From assembly GCA_022572335.1 (NCBI GenBank), contig JACZWD010000170.1, positions 1-5,635 of the forward strand: 5,635 nucleotides of DNA, in the 5' to 3' direction. Numbering within the stretch: position 1 is the stretch's first letter; every line of letters begins with the position of its first letter. The notes under the pieces were generated by a model that did no database searches, was not told the DNA's origin, and saw nothing but the letters and a program-made list of their open reading frames with translations. Shown here piece by piece: positions 1 to 5,339 of the stretch. Origin of the DNA: Pseudomonadota bacterium. GTDB lineage: Bacteria; Pseudomonadota; Alphaproteobacteria; Rhodospirillales; 2-02-FULL-58-16. A program made the position numbers and the translations under genes.

Positions 1-344
1 CCCGGACCATCGGCAACATCCGCGAGGCGGCGACCGGGAAAGAGGGGCTCCGGCTGCTCGGCGAATTTACTCCCGATCTGATCATTTGCGACCTGGAATC
101 GGAGCGCGTGGGCGGCCTGGAACTGGTCGCCCGGGTGCGCGCCGGAATCGCCGGCGTGGACCCCCTGGTGCCGGTCATCACCGTCACCGGAGCCATCGAT
201 GTGGTGGAGGTGCGCGCCCTGTGCGAAGCCGGGGCCGATGCGGTTATTCCCAGGCCGATCATGCTCCGGCGCCTGTACCTGGCGGTCGTCGACGCCCTGG
301 ATCGCTCCCGCGGACCGCTGGCGGCGGGAGTGCGGTTGTGCTAG
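1..344 (+). CDS. Response-regulator receiver domain protein, C-terminal part (5' end outside the window)
   Basis: This is the C-terminal part of a CheY-like receiver domain, read in the frame beginning at base 3 and ending at the TAG at 342-344. The visible part shows the beta3 strand DLIICD, whose last Asp (codon 90-92) is the likely phospho-acceptor, then GGLELVARVR, the beta4 strand PVITVTG with the switch Thr, and GADAVIPRP leading into the last helix. The position of the near-invariant Lys, 22 residues after the switch Thr, is Arg here (codon 252-254), still followed by Pro. The protein ends about 24 residues after that Arg-Pro, so no output domain follows. It is either a single-domain regulator or the last domain of a larger protein. 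The N-terminal acidic pair lies outside the window. A GTG at 108 is only an internal codon of this frame. The partner kinase and the output are unknown. Confidence 0.85.
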   Translation, partial: RTIGNIREAATGKEGLRLLGEFTPDLIICDLESERVGGLELVARVRAGIAGVDPLVPVITVTGAIDVVEVRALCEAGADAVIPRPIMLRRLYLAVVDALDRSRGPLAAGVRLC

Positions 345-390
345 GGTCGGTGCTTCGCCGGTGTCGTTTGAAGAAGGGGGGATGTGTATC

Positions 391-786
391 ATGGCCAAGG
401 ACGCTTTTGGCCGATCAGGCCGTGCCGCGACTCTTGCACTGAGAGGTGTTGCCATGGCGGCAATTCTCGGCGCCACGCTTGCATTGGGCGCCTCGCCGGC
501 CGCGGCGGCGCTGTCCGCCGATCAGGTCAAGCGGCAGGTGGAGACGCGGTACGGCGTCACGGTGCTGCGCATAGAGGCGGTGACGGAACAGGGCCGGAGC
601 GCCTTCGCCGTCACCATCATGAACCCCGGCGGCGCCTTCAACGAGGCGTTCCAGGTCAATACCATCGTCATCGACGCGGAAACCGGGCGGCCCATCATCC
701 AGTACCGCCAGGGCCCCGGCGGTATGCAGCCGGCGGCGCCCCCGGTATCGTCCAGGACCCGTCCCGACACGGCGTCGACGCCGTAG
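391..786 (+). CDS. Small exported PepSY-like domain protein
   Basis: This 131-residue protein is predicted to be exported. Residues 1-39 form a signal peptide: basic start, hydrophobic stretch around 18-33, and an ASPAAA cleavage region near 35-39. The mature part, about 41-106, begins LSADQVKRQVETRYG, alternates short strands (VTVLRIEAV, AFAVTIM) and ends with TIVIDAETGRPI. That order, a helix then strands closing on a D-x-x-TG turn, is the PepSY-type layout. A Pro/Ser/Thr-rich tail of about 25 residues follows. PepSY domains are small periplasmic or membrane-linked modules thought to modulate proteases or bind ligands; nothing here fixes the role. I chose the ATG at 391 because the purine run AAGGGGGG at 374-381 sits 9 bases upstream; the in-frame ATG at 382 abuts that run. 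The gene lies 46 bases after the receiver gene and converges on gcdH 36 bases downstream. Confidence 0.75.
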   Translation: MAKDAFGRSGRAATLALRGVAMAAILGATLALGASPAAAALSADQVKRQVETRYGVTVLRIEAVTEQGRSAFAVTIMNPGGAFNEAFQVNTIVIDAETGRPIIQYRQGPGGMQPAAPPVSSRTRPDTASTP

Positions 787-822
787 GCGGGACACCGGCG
801 GCGGGCGCGGGTCCTTTGCTCC

Positions 823-2004
<1,182 letters not shown>

Positions 2005-2186
2005 GGTTGCGTATCCCCCTATGCGCAGGTTGTCCTCCGGCGCCGGCGCCAGGGCGCTCCATGCCCTGTCCGGCCGCGTCGACTACACCCGCTTAACCGT
2101 GTTGGGGGTGGCGGTCAAGGCGGCCTTGGCGGGCCCAGGTCCGGCCGCCGTCGGGCGGGAACGAAAGATCGGGACAAGGACGTCGT

Positions 2187-2215
2187 TTTAAGAAAAAAAT
2201 CACATAAACAGTCAA
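2187..2215 (-). promoter_or_regulatory. Possible sigma-70-type promoter for gcdH
   Basis: On the minus strand TTGACT (2215-2210) matches five of six bases of the -35 consensus. About 17 bases later CTTAAA (2192-2187) is a weak -10, matching three of six. It lies in the only A/T-rich stretch upstream of gcdH. The resulting leader would be about 175 bases, which is long. This is an inference from similarity to the consensus only. Confidence 0.3.
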
Positions 2216-2221
2216 AAACGC

Positions 2222-2276
2222 CGTGAACGTGCGGTCACGAATGGTCAAGTGACCGTGAAGTGTGACGCCCGTCACG
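2222..2276. promoter_or_regulatory. Cluster of GTGAC/GTCAC inverted repeats, possible operators
   Basis: Several dyads overlap or adjoin here. CGTGA (2222-2226) pairs with TCACG (2235-2239). CGGTCAC (2232-2238) pairs with GTGACCG (2249-2255). GGTCA-AG-TGACC occupies 2243-2254. GTGACG-CC-CGTCAC occupies 2262-2275. The last also reads TGTGA-N6-TCACG from 2261 to 2276, which matches nine of ten half-site bases of the CRP-type consensus TGTGA-N6-TCACA. The cluster lies between the divergent gcdH and 2395-2742 genes, just upstream of the possible gcdH -35 box, so it could serve either gene. Which regulator binds is not known. Confidence 0.45.
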
Positions 2277-2315
2277 CACATTGGAAGACCGCTCCGTCAT
2301 GATCGTTCCACTTGG

Positions 2316-2346
2316 CGCGCCCGGTTGAACAACGCGGCCGGGCGTG
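2316..2346 (+). other. Leader hairpin upstream of the small secreted-protein gene
   Basis: CGCCCGG (2318-2324) is perfectly complementary to CCGGGCG (2338-2344). The stem extends to nine pairs with one G-U pair and an outer C-G pair (2316-2346). The 13-base loop contains GTT/AAC, which can close a smaller inner stem. No T-tract follows, so it is not a classical intrinsic terminator. It ends about 50 bases before the start codon at 2395 and may shape the leader mRNA or be a DNA dyad. Confidence 0.4.
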
Positions 2347-2394
2347 GCGTCTCGAGGGAACCGTCGCGTTGCCCGCAAACGGAAGGAATGGGCC

Positions 2395-2742
2395 ATGACT
2401 GACACGATCAGGACCGCCAGGATCTTCAAGACCGCCGTGCTCGGGGGCCTCGCCGCCACCGCGTTGGCCGTGGCGCCGGTGGTCGGGGTGCGGGCGGCGG
2501 CCTTCGCTCATTCCGTGTGCACGACCCGTGCGGAGGCGACGAAACAGCTTGACAGCCGGTACTCTGAAGCCCCGGTCGCCATCGGCCTTGCCAAGAGCGG
2601 CGGGGTGATCGAGGTGTTCGCCACCACCGATGGCTCCACCTGGACGATCATCATCACCATGCCCGACGGCACCAGCTGCATGATGGCGGCGGGCGAGGCC
2701 TGGGAGAACCTGCCGGCGCTGGTGCGGGGTCCCAAGGCGTGA
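2395..2742 (+). CDS. Small exported protein of unknown function
   Basis: I do not recognise a named family with known function. The protein has 115 residues. Residues 1-36 look like a signal peptide: R6, R9 and K12, a hydrophobic stretch at 14-31, then VRAAA as cleavage region. The mature part of about 80 residues starts with a short helix (TRAEATKQLDSRY, 44-56). It continues as alternating strands: VAIGLAKSGGVIEVFATTDGS up to about 81, then TWTIIITMPDGTSC (82-95). It ends GEAWENLP. Two cysteines, C42 and C95, could form a disulfide in the periplasm. I recall similar short 'hypothetical' proteins with GSTWTI and PDGTSC motifs in other Alphaproteobacteria, but without an assigned role. The ATG at 2395 is chosen because GGAAGGA at 2381-2387 lies 7 bases upstream and the signal peptide begins there; a GTG at 2344 would add an unlikely arginine-rich leader. 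It converges on flaF with a 19-base gap. Confidence 0.8.
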   Translation: MTDTIRTARIFKTAVLGGLAATALAVAPVVGVRAAAFAHSVCTTRAEATKQLDSRYSEAPVAIGLAKSGGVIEVFATTDGSTWTIIITMPDGTSCMMAAGEAWENLPALVRGPKA

Positions 2743-2748
2743 CCCCGC
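2724..2748. terminator. GC-rich hairpin between convergent genes, terminator-like
   Basis: GCGGGGTC (2724-2731) and GACCCCGC (2741-2748) are perfect 8-base inverted arms around a 9-base loop. The second arm contains the last two bases of the TGA stop at 2740-2742. A smaller hairpin, GCCG-GTGT-CGGC (2751-2762), follows directly and reaches the flaF stop. Neither strand shows a T-tract after the stem, so it may be a weak, factor-assisted or RNA-stabilising structure. Its place between two convergent stop codons supports a role at transcript ends. Confidence 0.5.
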
Positions 2749-2761
2749 TTGCCGGTGTCGG

Positions 2762-3169
2762 CTAGCTTAAAAGCGCCGGAGCGCCGTGGCGCGAATCGTC
2801 CGTCGGCTTGGTGGCGAGCAGGCCGCTGGCGATGCTTTTGTCGACGGCGATCAGGGAGTACAGGTGTTCGGCATTCGGCTCGGCCAAGGCCATGATCGTC
2901 TGGCTGTCGACGAAGATGCTGAGACTGAGGATGTTGGCCTTGAGATCGTCCGGCAGTCCGTTGCCGTCGGCGGCCACGTCCGCCTGGATGTAGGTCCACA
3001 GCATCTGGTGGAACTTCAGCGCCGAAGAATACGCTTCGTAATCGTCTACGGCCTTGCTCGCCTCCTCAAGCCCGAACACCGCCTTGGCGAAGGCCAGGCC
3101 GTCGATTTCGCGCTGGGACAAGGCGGAGAGTATGACTTGCTCGTATGTGGCGGTCTTTCTCGTGGACAT
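2762..3169 (-). CDS. flaF: Flagellar biosynthesis regulator FlaF
   Basis: FlaF is a small cytoplasmic protein of Alphaproteobacteria required for normal flagellin production or secretion; in Caulobacter it acts with FlbT, with opposing effects on flagellin synthesis. This one has 135 residues, close to the usual size with a short C-terminal extension. Family landmarks are YEQVILSAL (9-17), ALKFHQMLWTYIQADV (50-65), LPDDLKANILSLSIFVD (72-88) and ALAEPNAEHLYSLIAVDKSIASGL (94-117). The tail beyond 120 is not conserved. I chose the ATG at 3169: GAGGAA (3182-3177) sits 7 bases upstream, whereas the longer TTG start at 3184 would put this site inside the coding region. It follows the flagellin on the same strand after 91 bases with no clear terminator, so the two probably share a transcript. 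The usual partner flbT is not downstream: the next gene is convergent and unrelated. Confidence 0.93.
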   Translation of the reverse strand: MSTRKTATYEQVILSALSQREIDGLAFAKAVFGLEEASKAVDDYEAYSSALKFHQMLWTYIQADVAADGNGLPDDLKANILSLSIFVDSQTIMALAEPNAEHLYSLIAVDKSIASGLLATKPTDDSRHGAPALLS

Positions 3170-3176
3170 CGGACAA

Positions 3177-3182
3177 TTCCTC
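3177..3182 (-). promoter_or_regulatory. Ribosome-binding site that sets the flaF start
   Basis: On the minus strand GAGGAA lies 7 bases before the ATG at 3169-3167. It overlaps the only longer alternative start, TTG at 3184-3182, and so argues for the shorter FlaF of 135 residues. Confidence 0.75.
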
Positions 3183-3260
3183 AAACTGGGAGTTAATGAC
3201 GCGTTTTCCCGCCGTCGTTGCTTCGATAAAATGGCTGCATCGCCTTTTTTTTGGGAGTGA

Positions 3261-4421
3261 TTAAGCCAGTTGCAACAGGGCGGAAATCGCCGATCCGTTG
3301 TTGAACGAAAGGCTCAACGCGCCGAGCGCCCGGTCATGGCGGGTCTGCAGGGCAAGCAGGTTGGCCGCTTCCTCGTTCAAATCGGCGTTGATCAGTTTGG
3401 CCGCCCCGTCTTCCAACGTGTTGATCAGGTTCTCGGTGAAGGCGAAGCGGGTGTTGATGAGGGTGTTGTTGCCGCCGAGCGTGCTCTGGGTGGTGCGCAA
3501 CGTGGTCAGCGCCGCGTCGAGCTGGGCGACGATCGTGTCGATGCCGGCGTCGGTGGCGAAGCTGTCGGCGGAGTCGACGGCGCTGATACCCAGCGCGGTC
3601 GAATCCGACGCTATCCCGGACACCGTCAGGCTGGCGGTGCCGTCTTCGTTGAATTTCACGGTCAGGCTGTCGGGCAACGCCTTCAGCAGGTTTACGCCCA
3701 GGAAGGTGGTGTCGTTGACCAGGTTGTCGATCTGGATCCTGAGCGAATCGAATTGGGTCTCGGCGGCCGCCCGCAGCGTGCCGGTCCCCCCCACGCTGCC
3801 GTTGGTGGACGTGGCGAGACCCAGGTCCGTGGCCAGGTCGTTGACGTTGTTGGCGATGACGATGTCCTGGCCGTCGGCGGCGGTGATGACCAACGGGTTG
3901 CCGTTGGAGACGGTCGCCGTCAGGCCGCTGATGGCGTTGATAGCGGCCACTACATCGTCGAAATCCGTGGACCATCTGATGGAGATCGTGGTCGTCGTCC
4001 CGTTGTGGGTGATGTCGAAGCTGTCGCCGAGTTCGGCGCCGGCCAATGCACTTCTGACCCTCACCGTAGTATCGGCGACCACGTTGCCCGTCACGGTGGT
4101 CGCCACGGGCCCGGAGGCCGCGCTGCCCTTCACCGAAACGGCCAGGCTCCGCATCTGATTGACCAGCGAGATGATGCTGTCGATGGCGGCGACCGCCGCG
4201 CCCACCGTGCTCGTGGCCGCGGAGATATTGTCCTTGATGCCCAACAGGTCGCCGGCGCGGTCGGTCAGGCTTCTGGCGTTGAAGAACGCGAGGGCGTTGG
4301 TGATCGAGCTGACCCGTACGCCCGTGGCCAGGCGTTGCACGGTCGCGTCGATGAGCGCCCGTGTCCGCTGCAACTGGAGCAGGGTCGTGCGCGTCGCAAG
4401 ACTGAGGGTGATGTCAGCCAT
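3261..4421 (-). CDS. Flagellin with an inserted central domain
   Basis: This is the filament subunit of the flagellum, secreted through the flagellar export apparatus. It has 386 residues and no cysteine. Residues 1-104 are the N-terminal D0/D1 helical region (LSLATRTTLLQLQRT, LATGVRVSSITNALAFFNAR, ISLVNQMRSLAVSVKGSA). Residues 214-262 resume that region with ETQFDSLRIQIDNLVNDTTF and LGVNLLKALPDSLTVKFNEDG. Residues 293-386 are the C-terminal helical region (IVAQLDAALTTLRTTQSTLG, NTRFAFTENLINTLEDGA, LNEEAANLLALQTRHDRAL). Between 105 and 213 lies an extra segment resembling a flagellin hook IN motif: LGDSFDITHNGTTTTISI, DDVVAAINAISGLTATV, PLVITAADGQDIVIAN. The ATG at 4421 has GGAAGG (4436-4431) 9 bases upstream. 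flaF follows on the same strand, and a sigma-54 promoter candidate lies upstream. The sequence does not decide which fliC, flaA or fljK name applies. Confidence 0.93.
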   Translation of the reverse strand: MADITLSLATRTTLLQLQRTRALIDATVQRLATGVRVSSITNALAFFNARSLTDRAGDLLGIKDNISAATSTVGAAVAAIDSIISLVNQMRSLAVSVKGSAASGPVATTVTGNVVADTTVRVRSALAGAELGDSFDITHNGTTTTISIRWSTDFDDVVAAINAISGLTATVSNGNPLVITAADGQDIVIANNVNDLATDLGLATSTNGSVGGTGTLRAAAETQFDSLRIQIDNLVNDTTFLGVNLLKALPDSLTVKFNEDGTASLTVSGIASDSTALGISAVDSADSFATDAGIDTIVAQLDAALTTLRTTQSTLGGNNTLINTRFAFTENLINTLEDGAAKLINADLNEEAANLLALQTRHDRALGALSLSFNNGSAISALLQLA

Positions 4422-4460
4422 TACGCCTCACCTTCCGCAGGCTGTTCCGCGGCGTGCAGA

Positions 4461-4477
4461 TGTCCCGTTTCGGGACA
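4461..4477 (-). promoter_or_regulatory. Perfect hairpin in the flagellin mRNA leader
   Basis: In the flagellin mRNA the sequence reads TGTCCCG-AAA-CGGGACA, with seven-base perfect arms and a three-base loop. It starts 40 bases upstream of the flagellin ATG and lies inside the leader predicted from the sigma-54 candidate. A second pairing is possible nearer the start: ACGCC (4455-4451) with GGCGT (4427-4423), which would place the ribosome-binding site in the loop. In Caulobacter, FlbT acts through the structured 5' leader of flagellin mRNA. A similar role here is an inference. Confidence 0.55.
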
Positions 4478-4536
4478 CCGCCTTCACCGCGTCCGCCCCG
4501 TTGCCGGCTCGATCCCCTGGAAAATCTTGAACAGGG

Positions 4537-4552
4537 AGCAAGAGTCGCCCCC
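4537..4552 (-). promoter_or_regulatory. Candidate sigma-54 (-24/-12) promoter for flagellin
   Basis: On the minus strand 4552-4537 reads GGGGGCGACTCTTGCT. Against TGGCACG-N4-TTGCW it keeps the GG of the -24 element, the following CG, and a perfect TTGCT at -12. The GG-N10-GC spacing is exact. Transcription would begin near 4526, giving a leader of about 105 bases to the flagellin ATG at 4421. Late flagellar genes, including flagellins, are sigma-54 dependent in Caulobacter, so the placement is sensible. The enhancer site for the activator was not identified. Confidence 0.6.
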
Positions 4553-4580
4553 TTACTGCTTCTTAGGGAAAGAGCAATGT

Positions 4581-4670
4581 AAAACTAATACAATACCTAT
4601 GTATAACTCGCAATATTTTTTATTATAGTATTATTTCACTACACTTTGTCTAAAATTTTATCTAATTTTC
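4581..4670. other. AT-rich island in the flagellin upstream region
   Basis: By hand count 18 of these 90 bases are G or C (20%), against a strongly GC-rich surround. It contains T/A runs such as ATTTTTTATTATAG and TAAAATTTTATC. It lies 30-120 bases upstream of the sigma-54 candidate, where DNA-bending proteins such as IHF and activator sites are usually found. I saw no good match to the IHF consensus by eye. It is non-coding. Confidence 0.75.
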
Positions 4671-4723
4671 GCCGGATGCCGGGGCGGGATCGCTCCGTGC
4701 CCTGAACACCGCCCGGCGGCGAT

Positions 4724-4740
4724 GGCCCAAGGGCCGTTTT
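4724..4740 (+). terminator. Short GC stem followed by a T-run, attenuator-like
   Basis: GGCCC-AA-GGGCC (4724-4735) is a perfect inverted repeat, forming in RNA a four-pair stem with loop CAAG, followed by G and TTTT (4737-4740). It reads in the direction of the decarboxylase operon, 63 bases before its start codon. It may be a weak attenuator in that leader. The stem is short, so a chance origin is quite possible. Confidence 0.25.
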
Positions 4741-4773
4741 CGTGCTAATCCAGCGCCCGTGGAGGGCGTTCGC

Positions 4774-4788
4774 ATGGTCCAGCCCTGA
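4774..4788 (+). other. Four-codon mini-frame in the decarboxylase leader
   Basis: GGAGGG at 4761-4766 is a good ribosome-binding site 7 bases before an ATG at 4774. The frame encodes M-V-Q-P and stops at TGA 4786-4788, 14 bases before the decarboxylase ATG. Ribosomes could load here and restart on the weakly preceded ATG at 4803. This is a possibility based only on the spacing. Confidence 0.25.
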
Positions 4789-4802
4789 TCCCGGAACGGC
4801 GG

Positions 4803-5336
4803 ATGGCAAAGACCCAACCTGAGTGGCCGGACGACATATTCCGCGCCCTGCGCGGCATGGAAATCGGTCAGGTGGCCTATGTGCCCGATGCGGGGCATGC
4901 CCGCCTGCTCGAGCTGTGCGGGGCCGAGCCGGCGATGACCATGGTGCCCCTGACCACGGAGGAAGAGGGCATCGCGGTGTTGGCCGGCGCCTGGCTCGGT
5001 GGCCGGCGCGGCGTGCTGCTGATGCAAAGCAGCGGCATCGGCAACTGCGTCAACATGCTGTCGTTGACCGGGAACTGCCGGTTTCCGCTGCTCATCGTGG
5101 TCACCATGCGCGGGCAGGCGGGCGAGACCAATCCCTGGCAGGTGCCCATGGGCCGGATTTCCGGCGATGTCCTCGGCCTGGCCGGCGTCATGGTCCACGG
5201 GGTGGACGAGCCGGGCCGGGTCGGGGAAACCGTGACCGCCGGGGGGCGCACCGCCTTCGACGGACCGGCGGCGGTGGCGGTGCTGATCGCGCAAACGGTC
5301 GTCGGGATCAAGGATTTCGGGGATCAGGCGGAATAA
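4803..5336 (+). CDS. Thiamine-diphosphate decarboxylase, alpha (Pyr-domain) subunit, sulfopyruvate decarboxylase-like
   Basis: This 177-residue protein is the N-terminal (Pyr) half of a split thiamine-diphosphate enzyme, the size of ComD-type subunits. Landmarks are YVPDAGHARLLEL (26-38); PLTTEEEGIAVLAGAWLGGRR (49-69), holding the Glu cluster 53-55 expected to activate the cofactor; VLLMQSSGIGNCVNMLSL (71-88); and PLLIVVTMRGQAGETNPWQVPMG (95-117). In the family the LMQSSGIGN and MRGQAGE-type segments line the active site shared with the beta subunit. The expected reaction is decarboxylation of a 2-oxoacid such as sulfopyruvate to sulfoacetaldehyde; phosphonopyruvate or another oxoacid cannot be excluded. 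The ATG at 4803 is preceded only by a weak GGAACGG site (4792-4798). The beta subunit starts three bases after its stop, clearly an operon. comD would be a reasonable symbol if the substrate were shown. Confidence 0.85.
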   Translation: MAKTQPEWPDDIFRALRGMEIGQVAYVPDAGHARLLELCGAEPAMTMVPLTTEEEGIAVLAGAWLGGRRGVLLMQSSGIGNCVNMLSLTGNCRFPLLIVVTMRGQAGETNPWQVPMGRISGDVLGLAGVMVHGVDEPGRVGETVTAGGRTAFDGPAAVAVLIAQTVVGIKDFGDQAE

Positions 5337-5339
5337 GCG

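Larger units (their letters stand above)
2005..2394. other. Divergent intergenic region between gcdH and the small secreted-protein gene
   Basis: No credible gene lies in these 390 bases; the short open frames here lack ribosome-binding sites and family features. The part next to gcdH (2030-2180) is GC-rich and without obvious signals. An A/T-rich run at 2187-2217 may carry the gcdH promoter. Bases 2222-2276 contain a cluster of GTGAC/GTCAC dyads that may be operators, and 2316-2346 can form a strong hairpin in the probable leader of the rightward gene. The region should contain promoters for both flanking genes. I could not find a convincing promoter for the rightward one. Confidence 0.7.
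4422..4802. other. Divergent intergenic region between flagellin and decarboxylase genes
   Basis: No protein gene is supported in these 381 bases. From the flagellin side it contains a GC-rich leader with a perfect hairpin (4461-4477), a sigma-54-like promoter (4537-4552) and an AT-rich island (4581-4670). A GC-rich stretch follows, with a short stem and T-run (4724-4740) and a four-codon mini-frame (4774-4788), just before the decarboxylase gene. I found no convincing sigma-70 promoter for the rightward operon. Confidence 0.7.

Noticed and set aside
347..359. Small stem CGGTG-CTT-CGCCG after the receiver gene
   Set aside because: It has five pairs including a G-U and is not followed by a T-tract, so it is too weak to call a terminator.
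3220..3252. Run of eight T on the plus strand (3245-3252) after CGAT/ATCG, looking like a terminator
   Set aside because: The stem would be only four pairs around a long loop, and no plus-strand gene lies upstream. On the minus strand it is simply an A-run between flagellin and flaF.
4516..4534. Plus-strand TGGAAAATCTTGAAC resembling a sigma-54 site for the decarboxylase operon
   Set aside because: The spacing is off by one and the -12 GC is missing.
3270..4628. Long plus-strand open frame opposite the flagellin
   Set aside because: It is the antisense shadow of an unmistakable flagellin. Its composition is low-complexity (Gly, Arg, Val) and it has no ribosome-binding site.
4601..4629. TATAGT at 4624-4629 as a -10 box for the decarboxylase operon
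   Set aside because: The bases at the matching -35 position (GTATAA) do not fit, and such boxes arise by chance in a 20% GC island.
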